A stretch of DNA of 64,000 bases from JBCCCJ01 sp039029315. Lineage in GTDB: Bacteria; Bacteroidota; Bacteroidia; J057. The notes under the pieces are model-generated. The model did not search any database and was not told the origin of the DNA. It saw only the letters and a program-made list of their open reading frames with translations. Positions within the stretch are counted from its first letter, which is position 1, and each line of letters begins with the position of its first letter. The DNA is taken from positions 84,508-148,507 of the forward strand of contig JBCCGK010000017.1 of the NCBI GenBank assembly GCA_039029315.1, read 5' to 3'. Shown here one piece after another: positions 52,115 to 60,668 of this stretch. Made by a program: the position numbers and the translations under genes.

Positions 52115-52804
52115 TCAATCTACAAAACTCATATTCTTCCAATAGCTATCCTGATCGTGGATATTTGCCAGGTTGCTATTTCGAATGCCAATCAATATAG
52201 CTTCTGAGATAGAAGCGAGATCTTTGTCATCTCTCTTGTCAGTCGGGATTAGGCTAGATGTGGGAAGTTCAAAACAAAAATGTATATGTCTTTGAAAGAC
52301 ATATATATGACGACCCTTTTGCACAAGCCAGGCATCTTCTGACATCTTTTCTGAGAAATCAGCCATGGTGCTGTGGCCAACTTGGTAGGCATCAAATCCC
52401 AGGGTGATTTGCTCTGTATGGCTTGCGTGCAACTCTATGCCATTGGTTCTCCGGCCTTCGCCAAAAAAAATGGAAATACCCAAATCCGTATAGATCCATT
52501 CTACATATTCTCCAAAAAGATTCCTGGCAGCTCTGCGAATGTCTCTTCTCGATCCTGATAAGCAAATAAATCCAAATGTCGCGGAATGTGTTTTGATAGA
52601 ATCTGGAGTTCCAAACATCTGTGTGATTTGCTCTTTATTGAACGCATCGATCAGAAAAATCTCGTCATTTATTTCTATGGAATCAGCGTTGAGAAAGCGC
52701 ACAGAAAGACTGTCTGCTGCTTTTAGCTGTGGGCATAGGATAAGGCACGGAAAGATGAGTAGAGAAAGAATCAGTGTCGAGGTTTGAAAAAATGCTGTTT
52801 TCAT
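52115..52804 (-). CDS. Exported protein of unknown function (possibly DUF7738-like)
   Basis: 229 residues from the ATG at 52804, chosen because it gives a signal peptide (TLILSLLIFPCLILCPQLKA). The body has FLNADSIEINDEIFLIDAFN, then EQITQMFGTPDSIKTHSATF and WIYTDLGISIFFGEGRRTNG. The pattern of an 'INDEIFxIDxxxKEQIxxMFGTPDS' strand-helix with a DLGI strand recalls a repeated Bacteroidota domain often listed as DUF7738; this assignment is tentative. The C-terminal half is less conserved in appearance. No operon partner. Confidence 0.66.
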   Translation of the reverse strand: MKTAFFQTSTLILSLLIFPCLILCPQLKAADSLSVRFLNADSIEINDEIFLIDAFNKEQITQMFGTPDSIKTHSATFGFICLSGSRRDIRRAARNLFGEYVEWIYTDLGISIFFGEGRRTNGIELHASHTEQITLGFDAYQVGHSTMADFSEKMSEDAWLVQKGRHIYVFQRHIHFCFELPTSSLIPTDKRDDKDLASISEAILIGIRNSNLANIHDQDSYWKNMSFVD

Positions 52805-52946
52805 TGTTTGCCGTTCAAGAATGGGAATAGCTAAAGGAATTTGCCCAGGCAGAGAATAGCTAAATTTCCCACCTGATCCTAAACAAAAATCCCTGCCCAA
52901 TAGAGAGCAGAGAATATGCGTTTTTTGTAAATAATCTGTTTAGGCT

Positions 52947-53399
52947 TTACTTCTTGCCAAGGACCAATCCCAGGCCGATGCCTGTTACATTTCCTAAAAA
53001 TATCCGAAAGATCAGGGGCTTTTCGGGATTGTGCCAGCGATAGCCGATGGACCCGACTGGATAGAATTCTGGTGAAGAGTAATCATAAGCTGTGATACCA
53101 GCCCGCATTTCGAAGTGGTGATTCCGTTTGCCTGTCCAAAAACCTGCTTCAAGAAAAGGACCAATTTCATCACTGGCGAGCCCACCATCTTTGGCAGCAA
53201 AGATACCGCCTCCAATGAATGTGTGGAAGCCCGGTTTGGGATGAAAATGCCGTTCAATAGCCAGTGAGCCAGTTACCTGGACACCTGTGGTTGTTACATC
53301 GAAAGCCAAAATCGTTGAAGGCCAGTCAGAAGTTCCCGATTGTGCTGTCAAGCCCAATACAGAAAGGGAAAGAAGGAGAAGAAAAAAAGTGGATTTCAT
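52947..53399 (-). CDS. Small exported beta-rich protein, barrel-like
   Basis: 150 residues with a signal peptide (TFFLLLLSLSVLGLTAQSG). The rest is amphipathic beta sequence: VTGSLAIERHFHPKPGFHTF, GPFLEAGFWTGKRNHHFEMR, VGSIGYRWHNPEKPLIFRIF and the terminal GIGLGLVLGKK. It resembles a small outer-membrane barrel of the porin-family-like type, but is shorter than usual. A large palindrome lies just upstream (53415-53455). It may be the last gene under control of the AraC regulator at 53504. Confidence 0.68.
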   Translation of the reverse strand: MKSTFFLLLLSLSVLGLTAQSGTSDWPSTILAFDVTTTGVQVTGSLAIERHFHPKPGFHTFIGGGIFAAKDGGLASDEIGPFLEAGFWTGKRNHHFEMRAGITAYDYSSPEFYPVGSIGYRWHNPEKPLIFRIFLGNVTGIGLGLVLGKK

Positions 53400-53414
53400 T
53401 GTGTTATGGTTGAG

Positions 53415-53455
53415 TGTTCATGGTATTAGCCAGTCTAGGCTAATGTGCATGAACA
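53415..53455. promoter_or_regulatory. 41-bp near-perfect palindrome upstream of the 53399 gene
   Basis: Outer arms TGTTCATG (53415-53422) and CATGAACA (53448-53455) and inner arms ATTAGCC (53425-53431) and GGCTAAT (53438-53444) around AGTCTA. It lies 16 bp before the ATG at 53399 and after the AraC gene stop. No T tract follows on either strand, so an operator or a leader-RNA hairpin is likelier than a terminator. Confidence 0.7.
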
Positions 53456-53503
53456 GGACGATCTTGCATGTACGTTTACATCTTGACTCAACCTATTTCT
53501 CAG

Positions 53504-54412
53504 CTAGGCTATCTGACGATACTGGCCTGGAGTCATTCCGGTTTTCGCTTTGAACAGCTTACTGAAATGCTGGGAATATGTAAATCCCAATGAATACGCA
53601 ATTTGGCTAATGGGTTCCTGAGTGCTTAACAATAGGGTTTTTGCCTTGGATATGACATACTGATAGATATGTTCCTGCGCACTCTTGCCAGTTTCCTTTC
53701 TCAATAAATCACTAAGGTAATGCGGAGACATATTCAAGTCAGTGCCACATACTTTGACAGTGAGCATTCCCATCTCAGACGGCCGATCAGAGTTGTAATA
53801 GGTTCTCAACAAGTGGTCGAATTGTGACACCACATCCTTGTTGAGATTGGTCCGAGTATAAAACTGTCGGTCATAAAAGCGTGTGCAGTAATCAAGAATC
53901 AATTCAATATTGGACACGATGAGCTTTTGGCTATGTCTGTCAATATTTTGTTGGTATTCCTCTTCGATTTTATGGACCAGATCCGTTAAACTGATTCTCT
54001 CTTTTTCAGACAAATGAAGGGCCTCATGAACCTCATAAGAAAAGAAAGAATAATCCTCAATGGTTCTTCCCAATTCGGATTTGCGAATCAAATCAGGATG
54101 AAAGAACAAGGTCCAGCCAGCACTGTCTGTCATATGTGTTTGATCCACGACCTTCAATACTTGATTGGGTTTGGAAAACACCATGGTCCCTTCCTGAAAA
54201 TCATAGGAATTCCTTCCATAAGAAAGTGAACCTGAAATACCCAATTTCAAGCTGACCTGATAAAGATTCAAGGCATAGGACTTGTCCCCATAATCAAAAT
54301 TGCTAATGGCATCATTGATTGGAATTACGGAGACCAATGGATGGTTCGGCTTGGAAAAGCCATAGAAAGTATGAACCTGACTGATCGTTTCTATTTGGAT
54401 GATTTCTTTCAT
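53504..54412 (-). CDS. AraC family transcriptional regulator with N-terminal effector domain
   Basis: 302 residues from the ATG at 54412. The N-terminal part (about 1-170) is a cupin-like AraC effector domain (FYGFSKPNHPLVSVIPINDA and YDFQEGTMVFSKPNQVLKVV). The C-terminal DNA-binding domain has LTVKVCGTDLNMSPHYLSDL (about 222-241) and ISQIAYSLGFTYSQHFSKLF (about 271-290), ending KAKTGMTPGQYRQ. It lies 10 bp downstream of the SRPBCC gene and is part of the same unit as the two alpha/beta hydrolases. Confidence 0.92.
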   Translation of the reverse strand: MKEIIQIETISQVHTFYGFSKPNHPLVSVIPINDAISNFDYGDKSYALNLYQVSLKLGISGSLSYGRNSYDFQEGTMVFSKPNQVLKVVDQTHMTDSAGWTLFFHPDLIRKSELGRTIEDYSFFSYEVHEALHLSEKERISLTDLVHKIEEEYQQNIDRHSQKLIVSNIELILDYCTRFYDRQFYTRTNLNKDVVSQFDHLLRTYYNSDRPSEMGMLTVKVCGTDLNMSPHYLSDLLRKETGKSAQEHIYQYVISKAKTLLLSTQEPISQIAYSLGFTYSQHFSKLFKAKTGMTPGQYRQIA

Positions 54413-54422
54413 GTGGACAGGA

Positions 54423-54944
54423 TCAATTGTTTCCTTGATCTTTGAGTTGAAGAACCCGGTCTTTGAGGGCTTTTGCCAATCTTCCATAGGCCAGTTCTAC
54501 AGGAGAGGGATTCCAAAAAGGCACATAGACGCCTCTATACTCTTCATGAATAGTGACGCGCGTATTATTTCCAACAGCTTCCAGGATATATTTATGATCA
54601 AAAGTCAGGATGCCAGGGATCCCGCCTCCCTGATTGAGAAGCTCGCTTGCAACCATCCGTTTGACCTTGGCGGGCATCTGACTAGAGGTGGTGTCATCCT
54701 GGTGAAACTCGTATGTTACGGTTTCTCCTTCTTTTAATTCTCCTTTGATCGGGATCAAGACTGGATTCCAGTCTTTGATCTTGTCAGTATCTGTAAGAAC
54801 AGCCCATACCTCACTGGGAGAGGCTGTAATCGTAATGTCTGCGTGGGCGGATTTGCGTCCGATCAGAAACAAGATCGCAAGCACGGCCAGGAGAGCCAGT
54901 GCTGCGATCATCCATTTTGATGTGAACATTGTCATGAGTATCAT
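54423..54944 (-). CDS. Membrane-anchored SRPBCC family protein
   Basis: 173 residues. An N-terminal helix (WMIAALALLAVLAILFLIGR) anchors a START-like domain: ITITASPSEVWAVLTDTDKI (about 36-55), KDWNPVLIPIKGELKEGETV, and HEEYRGVYVPFWNPSPVELA near the end. A hydrophobic ligand cavity is expected. It lies 15 bp downstream of an alpha/beta hydrolase gene and 10 bp upstream of araC-type regulator. The fold is the same as that of the 45188 gene, but sequence and anchor differ. Confidence 0.88.
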   Translation of the reverse strand: MILMTMFTSKWMIAALALLAVLAILFLIGRKSAHADITITASPSEVWAVLTDTDKIKDWNPVLIPIKGELKEGETVTYEFHQDDTTSSQMPAKVKRMVASELLNQGGGIPGILTFDHKYILEAVGNNTRVTIHEEYRGVYVPFWNPSPVELAYGRLAKALKDRVLQLKDQGNN

Positions 54945-54959
54945 TTCAATAGTCTCAAT

Positions 54960-55868
54960 CTATTTCATGTGAGTGTCAAACCATTCTATCATCTGCTCTG
55001 GTTGCTCAGAGAAATAGGTATATCCCTTGAAACGCCAGGGCGTGTCTTCAATGTAATATATTTTTTTGTCCTGTACAGGAGTGGCATCATACATTTCCTG
55101 AACATCTGTCCAGCGAGAGTTCATATCATTTCTCACTTGGAGAAAGAAGGTAGGGATGTGGATGTGTTTCGTTTTGGGGGTGATATTGTGATCTTCAACA
55201 TGAAGGTTGGTCAATTGATGGTAGATCGGATCAAAGGCCTTTACGCCTTCTTCTACAGGGATTTGCATGTGTTCACAATTGCGTTCTATGGTCGTCCTGC
55301 CTTTCAAAGGAGCGATGGCGATCAGGCACTTGATATCTTCAAATGCTTCAGGCTGTTTCTCCATGGCATTGAGGGTGGCATTGGCGCCCATACACATGCT
55401 CATCAAAGAAATCTCTTTTTCTGCTGTATCAGGCCGATTGTGAATATATGCAATGGAGGCCAGAACTTCTTGCCATTCAAAATAGCCCACACCCGTTATG
55501 CCTTTCTCGCCTGATTCGCTTTCTCCATGACAGCGGAGATCATATGCCAGGACATTGTAGCCAGCGTCATGTAAGGCTTTGTATCTAGGCAAAAAATTGA
55601 CTTCAAAACCACCTGCGAAATCTAAGCCTTCCAAATGACCTGCAAAACCATAGCGATTGGCAGGGGAAAAATGATTGCAAATGATGACTTTGTCTGAATC
55701 TGCAGGAATGAACCATCCTGTGATGTTCACACCATCTTCGGTCTGAAAAGAGATGTTTTCATATGCGAGCCCATATTCCTCTGGAGTTCTGAGAATAGGA
55801 GTTCTGGGAGGTGTGGACAAGCCTTGAGCAAGGCCTGACAGCATTTGGGTTTGTTGTTCGTTGATCAT
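54960..55868 (-). CDS. Alpha/beta hydrolase, Cys-type nucleophile elbow (second of pair)
   Basis: 302 residues from the ATG at 55868 (a TTG at 55898 is less likely as it would overlap the preceding gene). NISFQTEDGVNITGWFIPAD starts the fold. The strand before the elbow reads EISLMSMCMGANATLNAMEK at about residues 156-175: the usual GxSxG is replaced by S-M-C-M-G, with Cys at the nucleophile position. The nearby LRCHGES and the terminal region with IPTFFLQVRNDMNSRWTDVQ complete the fold. Dienelactone-hydrolase-type enzymes also use Cys. It is second in the unit after a paralogue that has the same substitution. Confidence 0.87.
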   Translation of the reverse strand: MINEQQTQMLSGLAQGLSTPPRTPILRTPEEYGLAYENISFQTEDGVNITGWFIPADSDKVIICNHFSPANRYGFAGHLEGLDFAGGFEVNFLPRYKALHDAGYNVLAYDLRCHGESESGEKGITGVGYFEWQEVLASIAYIHNRPDTAEKEISLMSMCMGANATLNAMEKQPEAFEDIKCLIAIAPLKGRTTIERNCEHMQIPVEEGVKAFDPIYHQLTNLHVEDHNITPKTKHIHIPTFFLQVRNDMNSRWTDVQEMYDATPVQDKKIYYIEDTPWRFKGYTYFSEQPEQMIEWFDTHMK

Positions 55869-55894
55869 TGTTTTATTATTTGAATTTGAATCAA

Positions 55895-56773
55895 TCAATT
55901 CATGTATTTGTCAAACCAGTGGAGGATCTTCTCTGGATTCCTGGTGAGGTAGTCATAGCCAGCAGCTCGTTTTTTGTCCAAATCCAGCCATAGGAGGTCT
56001 TTGTCTACCTGAAGGGCTTCATAATATTCCTCAATAGACTGGCGGTTCAGGTATTCATCATTGGAATTCTGAACCAGGAGGGTTGGAACATTGATCTCTT
56101 TGACATCTGGCATGAAGGAGGTATGGGTCAAGTCAATCTGTGTTCGCTTTTCATTCCGCTTGGTGACCATTCGACCAATGAAATTGTTGAGGCCAAGTGC
56201 TGTGATGAAGTCAGCATAACGTAAGGGCTGAATGGCAACCATAGCTTTGATATTGGAATATGATTTCAATCCATCTTTTTTGCCAAAGGCATAGGTAGAG
56301 GAAGCAGCACCCATACAGATACTGAGCAAACCGATCTGACTCTCTTTGTACATAGGGTGATTCGCGACAAAGTCCACCGCAGCAAGGACATCTTTATGTT
56401 CCTCTGGTCCCCAACTAACCCAGGGACAGGTTCCGACATCGCTATTTCCGTGATTTCTGAAATCATACATCAAGATGGAGTAGCCTTTGGCAACCAGATA
56501 GCTGGCATGTTTGAGAAATGAAATATCCTCTTTCCACATTTTTCCCATTCCTTTGCCTTCAGGGGTGTATCCAGATCTGCTCGATTGGACACCATAGTGG
56601 GATTGGATGATGATTTTTTCTGTACCCCCGTTGATGAGCCAACCTGATAAGTTGACGCCATCGCTGGCTTTGAAGCTCACTTCCTCATAAGTCAGGCCAT
56701 GCTTGCCTGGATTGTCAAATACCGGAGCCTGTCCCCCTTTGACAATTGCATTTGATAAATAGTTGATAATCAT
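55895..56773 (-). CDS. Alpha/beta hydrolase, Cys-type nucleophile elbow (first of pair)
   Basis: 292 residues, a paralogue of the gene at 54960. It starts VSFKASDGVNLSGWLINGGT, continues SILMYDFRNHGNSDVGTCPW and has an elbow SQIGLLSICMGAASSTYAFG (about 155-174), S-I-C-M-G instead of GxSxG. The acid region is NVPTLLVQNSNDEYLNRQSI. It is the first gene of the hydrolase-hydrolase-SRPBCC-AraC unit. No signal peptide is seen, so both act in the cytoplasm. Confidence 0.87.
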   Translation of the reverse strand: MIINYLSNAIVKGGQAPVFDNPGKHGLTYEEVSFKASDGVNLSGWLINGGTEKIIIQSHYGVQSSRSGYTPEGKGMGKMWKEDISFLKHASYLVAKGYSILMYDFRNHGNSDVGTCPWVSWGPEEHKDVLAAVDFVANHPMYKESQIGLLSICMGAASSTYAFGKKDGLKSYSNIKAMVAIQPLRYADFITALGLNNFIGRMVTKRNEKRTQIDLTHTSFMPDVKEINVPTLLVQNSNDEYLNRQSIEEYYEALQVDKDLLWLDLDKKRAAGYDYLTRNPEKILHWFDKYMN

Positions 56774-57094
56774 GATATGGGTTTGGTTTGATATGCTGGA
56801 TTCCAGACTGTCATCTCTTCTGGTTTGACAGGTCTGTTTTGCTGATGGAACAAAGGTGGCTATCCTGGGGTCTTCACACTGTATACATATTGCAGAATGT
56901 TGTATATATCATGCAGAAGGAAAAAGAATCTGATACCATCCAGCGGGACAACTGTCTGCCCACGACAGATAATTTCACAAAAAGCTTCTTCAGCTCAAGG
57001 AATTTTCCGTATTTTGAACGAAGACTTTCTTCGTGCTCCTGAACAGGGAAATACCGATAATGGAAGAGGCTTCATTGTTTTGTTCTTGAGGGTT
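56774..57094. other. Divergent control region, hydrolase unit and BrkB-like gene
   Basis: A gap of 321 bp between divergently transcribed genes. A near-consensus -7 box TATTTTG at 57010-57016 is one T short of TAnnTTTG and could serve the BrkB gene. The stretch from 56870 has A/T-rich GTATACAT and GTATATAT steps. The longer frame from 56897 is non-protein-like before 57095. No gene is supported here. Confidence 0.45.
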
Positions 57095-58180
57095 ATGCAT
57101 CTGATCACATATATCTACCATTTATTGCGAGACACTGTCCTGGGATTCAACAAGGACAAAGGATTTAAGCACGGAGCAGCGATTTCCTACTACACCATCT
57201 TTTCTCTTCCTGCCATTCTGATGATTATCATTTATTCTGCCGGAAGTCTGTTGGGGGAATCAATGGTCCGAAGCGAAATTCTGAATTTGATTGCGGAATA
57301 TTTGGGTGCAGAAAATGCGGTCGAAATCGATCAAATGATCTCTCATCTCAATAAGGAAAGTTCCTCTATTTGGGCAACTCTGCTTGGGATCGGAACCCTG
57401 ATTTTTGGTGCGACCGGGGTGTTCTATACGCTACAGGATTCCCTCAACACCATTTGGAAAATCCCCGAAAAGATTGAGCGTATTGATGGAATAGGCGGGA
57501 TGATCAAATTGGTCCTGGATCGAATGTTATCGCTGGCGATGGTGCTGACCCTTGGATTTATTTTGCTGGTATCTATGGTTCTCGATATGCTCATCGTAGG
57601 GATCAACCGAGCAATCCACAATCTGGAGGAAAGTGTGACCTCATTGCTGGCAGATATTTGGCCCTGGTTTGTGAAGCTATTGGCAGAGATCGATGTGATC
57701 TTTCTGGTGGCCTATTCCCTGGATTTGCTAGTCGGCATTCTGGTCATCACACTGGTGTTCGCCTTGATTTTCCGTTTTCTACCTTCGGCACGAATTCCCT
57801 GGCGAGATGTTTGGTTAGGTGCTTTTTTGACAGCCACATTGTTCACCCTCGGCAAAACCCTTATCAGTTGGTATATCGCTCATAGTAATGTAACGTCAAC
57901 GTATGGGGCAGCCGGATCTGTCATTTTGATATTGCTATGGGTCTTTTTCTCCTCCCAAATCTTTCTGCTGGGGGCAGAATTCATTTACGTATTCTGCAAA
58001 AGCCGTGGGCGTGAAATCCAACCAGCTCAATTTGTTCTCTCCATCACTGATCAACCGATAGAGCGACTGAAGACCTGGAGTAAGGACATCTGGAACAAGT
58101 TTGGTCAGCCTAGCCCGGACGAGCAAACCAAAGCTGAGCAAATCCAGGAAGAAGATTCACATATCATTCACCCTTCCTGA
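57095..58180 (+). CDS. YihY/BrkB family inner-membrane protein
   Basis: 361 residues from the ATG at 57095. The family layout is clear: FNKDKGFKHGAAISYYTIFS (about 25-44), the conserved GxAxxYYxxFSxxP motif of helix 1, then PAILMIIIYSAGSLLGESMV, FGATGVFYTLQDSLNTIWKI (the LqdaLNxiW signature, about 104-123), and later YGAAGSVILILLWVFFSSQI, FLLGAEFIYVF. Six membrane segments and a charged C-terminal tail follow. The family role is unsettled; it is often called 'virulence factor BrkB' or ribonuclease BN-like by old annotation. It is followed 3 bp later by the DUF4403 gene. Confidence 0.93.
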   Translation: MHLITYIYHLLRDTVLGFNKDKGFKHGAAISYYTIFSLPAILMIIIYSAGSLLGESMVRSEILNLIAEYLGAENAVEIDQMISHLNKESSSIWATLLGIGTLIFGATGVFYTLQDSLNTIWKIPEKIERIDGIGGMIKLVLDRMLSLAMVLTLGFILLVSMVLDMLIVGINRAIHNLEESVTSLLADIWPWFVKLLAEIDVIFLVAYSLDLLVGILVITLVFALIFRFLPSARIPWRDVWLGAFLTATLFTLGKTLISWYIAHSNVTSTYGAAGSVILILLWVFFSSQIFLLGAEFIYVFCKSRGREIQPAQFVLSITDQPIERLKTWSKDIWNKFGQPSPDEQTKAEQIQEEDSHIIHPS

Positions 58181-58183
58181 TTT

Positions 58184-59488
58184 ATGAACCTTCTGATCCA
58201 ACTGCCGTTACCAGTCCTTCGCACATTCGTCAATCAGGCATTTGAGGACATGGTTGCTGTAACGGCAGAAGAATCTGATATGATTGGGGTCGCAGGCTTG
58301 GAGATTCGCCCCCTTGGCGAGATCAACCTCTGGGGAGATGGCAAGGACATCATGTATAGCACTGTATCGCTGGAAGTGACCGCCAAAATTCGTACCGAAG
58401 GCCTTCCTATTCCTCCCCTGATTCGCAGCCTGTCGCCTTGGGAAAAGATCCGGTGTTCTCTTCGGGTATCCCTTGAGACCCATCTCTATCTGCATGCTGA
58501 TTGGCATCTACAAGCCACAAGTCAGCCCAGTTATGAATGGATTCAAAAACCAAGTCTGGGCGTAGGTCCTGTACAAGTTCCGGTAGCGGCTATGGTGAAT
58601 CCATTCCTCAAGCCACAAATGGAACAGGTAGCCAACAAGGTAGATGCTCTGATCCAACAACAGGTCCCGATCCTTCAGGCACTGGAAAGAAGTTGGGAAA
58701 AACTTCATCAATATCAGCTGGTCGACCCAGCGAATCAGGTCTGGCTCTTAACCCCTTTGACAGTGCCTGTCATTGGCCTCACACGTCTGTTTGTTCATTC
58801 AAGTTCGGTAGATATCGGCGTTCATTTGCCATTCCATGCACACGCCAGCATGGGACAGGCGCCAAGCTCTCCTCCCCTACCCACCTTACCCACTTGGGAA
58901 TCCTGGGGACCGTTTGCGCCACTCAGCACTGTGCCCCTCACCGCCTCTCTGCCTTGGTCCTGGCTTATCCAGATGTTGCAGAAGCAGCCATTCGTCATTG
59001 ATGAAGGCAACAACCGCCTGACTGTGCATGTGCGAGAGATTCGCTCAGTAGATTCAAAGGTTCAGGCTCAGATCTCCTTTGATGGGAGATTGGCCATCGG
59101 CAGGATAGCCCCAAAAGTTCGCGGAGAGGTTCACCTTCAGGGAGATCTTGCGGTTCATAACAATGGTCTCGCAGTAGAATTGACTTCCCTCAACTTTCAG
59201 GTCAAGAAAGGAGGACCATTGGTGCGATCTGTTGCCGTGTTGTTTCGCAGACTGATCCGTCAGCAAATTGTTCAGCTTAGCAATACACTCCTTCAGGGGC
59301 TTGCCAGAGATATCTTCCAGTTGGTCCAGAAAGAAGTCCGAAAGGTAGAGTTGGAACAAGGATTTCAACTAGAGTCTGAACTGGAAAGCTATCAACTGTC
59401 CAATATTCAGATTCAACCAGAAGGGGTGGAGCTGGAATTGCAGGCCAAAGGCAGCTCCAGACTTTTCATCAAAGAGATTCCTAAATAA
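58184..59488 (+). CDS. DUF4403 family protein
   Basis: 434 residues, no signal peptide. The two-lobed beta-rich layout resembles the lipid-binding tubular-lipoprotein-like DUF4403 family: LEIRPLGEINLWGDGKDIMY (about 36-55), VSLETHLYLHADWHLQATSQ (about 93-112), NPFLKPQMEQVANKVDALIQ, and WLLTPLTVPVIGLTRLFVHS (about 188-207). The C-terminal lobe has VQAQISFDGRLAIGRIAPKV and GEVHLQGDLAVHNNGLAVEL. The 3-bp gap to the BrkB-like gene indicates translational coupling and a joint membrane-related job. Exact function unknown. Confidence 0.8.
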   Translation: MNLLIQLPLPVLRTFVNQAFEDMVAVTAEESDMIGVAGLEIRPLGEINLWGDGKDIMYSTVSLEVTAKIRTEGLPIPPLIRSLSPWEKIRCSLRVSLETHLYLHADWHLQATSQPSYEWIQKPSLGVGPVQVPVAAMVNPFLKPQMEQVANKVDALIQQQVPILQALERSWEKLHQYQLVDPANQVWLLTPLTVPVIGLTRLFVHSSSVDIGVHLPFHAHASMGQAPSSPPLPTLPTWESWGPFAPLSTVPLTASLPWSWLIQMLQKQPFVIDEGNNRLTVHVREIRSVDSKVQAQISFDGRLAIGRIAPKVRGEVHLQGDLAVHNNGLAVELTSLNFQVKKGGPLVRSVAVLFRRLIRQQIVQLSNTLLQGLARDIFQLVQKEVRKVELEQGFQLESELESYQLSNIQIQPEGVELELQAKGSSRLFIKEIPK

Positions 59489-59529
59489 GGAATTCGGGAC
59501 CTTCAGGTCTATTTTCTCAGGTCAGCAGA

Positions 59530-60579
59530 TCATGACACGGACACCCATGTTCCATTGTCCCTGGCACTGCGATAAATAGCATCAATCACACGAATGGACT
59601 TGATAGACTCTTCTCCGGAAACCATGGGATCTCGCCCTGTTTCCAAGGCTTCGACCATATCTTCAAAATTTCGCTGATGCCCAAGAAAGTTGATGGCTTT
59701 GGGATCATTCGCTCCTGCGCCAGCGCCTGGACTATGCATCAAAGACTCCCGAATTCCGGCATCCTCTGGAAGTTCTTCCGCAAAATCCCATACCCGAAAT
59801 GATTCGTCACTCATGAAGACCGATCCGTGACTGCCACATAGATGCACCTCTGCCGGATGCCCTGTCGATGACCAACAGGAGGTTGCTCCCTGAATCACGC
59901 CTCTTGCTCCACTCTCAAATTCCAGAATGGCTACTGCCGTATCTTCCACTTCGATCCCTTCATGAATCAGGCATGCAGTCGTTGCAGACAGTCTTTTGAC
60001 CTCCCCAGCAAGATACACGAGCAAATCTATGGTATGGATGGACTGATTCATCAAAGCGCCCCCACCATCCAGTTTCCAGGTCCCCCTCCATGCACCAGAA
60101 TCGTAATAGGCCTGTGTTCGATACCATTTCACATAAGCATCACAGAGGGTAAGGGTGCCAAAACGTCCGGCATCAGCGGCTTTTTTCAAGGCTTCGACCG
60201 CAGGATTGAATCTTCGGTTGAAGATCCCGGAAAGCATCACCCCCTGTTCCTGGCAGATTTTTACCATTTGCTCGGCCCGTTCAGGCGTAACTTCCAGAGG
60301 TTTCTCACAAATGATATGCTTTCCAGCCCTGGCAGCTTCCAGGCAAGGTTCGAGATGATAACCCGATGGAGTGGTGATGCTCACGATATCGATTTGATCA
60401 TCTGCCAACAATTCTTCCAGGCTTGTATAGACCTTGCATCCATGTGCTTGTGCAAATGCCTGTGCTTTGTCAGGATTGCGGACGTAGGCAGCTCCCAATT
60501 GCCCCTGTTCCATTGCCTGAATGGCCTGTGCATGGAATCCGGCGATGCTTCCGCCACCGATGATACCAAAGGTTTTCAT
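59530..60579 (-). CDS. Gfo/Idh/MocA family oxidoreductase, cytoplasmic
   Basis: 349 residues, no Tat leader, unlike the two exported members at 9485 and 14492. Rossmann start FGIIGGGSIAGFHAQAIQAM (about 4-23), ITTPSGYHLEPCLEAARAGK (about 72-91), the canonical HIICEKPLEVTPERAEQMVK (about 92-111) and the active-site region WKLDGGGALMNQSIHTIDLL (about 167-186). NAD(P)-dependent oxidation or reduction of a sugar or cyclitol is expected. It is upstream-adjacent to the DUF4403 end and downstream of the polysaccharide deacetylase gene, 89 bp away, on the same strand. Confidence 0.93.
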   Translation of the reverse strand: MKTFGIIGGGSIAGFHAQAIQAMEQGQLGAAYVRNPDKAQAFAQAHGCKVYTSLEELLADDQIDIVSITTPSGYHLEPCLEAARAGKHIICEKPLEVTPERAEQMVKICQEQGVMLSGIFNRRFNPAVEALKKAADAGRFGTLTLCDAYVKWYRTQAYYDSGAWRGTWKLDGGGALMNQSIHTIDLLVYLAGEVKRLSATTACLIHEGIEVEDTAVAILEFESGARGVIQGATSCWSSTGHPAEVHLCGSHGSVFMSDESFRVWDFAEELPEDAGIRESLMHSPGAGAGANDPKAINFLGHQRNFEDMVEALETGRDPMVSGEESIKSIRVIDAIYRSARDNGTWVSVS

Positions 60580-60668
60580 TATTCTTTGTTGTTAGTATGA
60601 TGAAAATGAACACAAAGAGAGGGAGAGTCAAGAAACTCAAACTGCTTGCCCCCTGTTCTTGTCTGAAT

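Noticed and set aside
56897..57094. Longer N-terminus for the BrkB-like gene
   Set aside because: The 66 added residues do not resemble the family, which normally begins at the first helix region.
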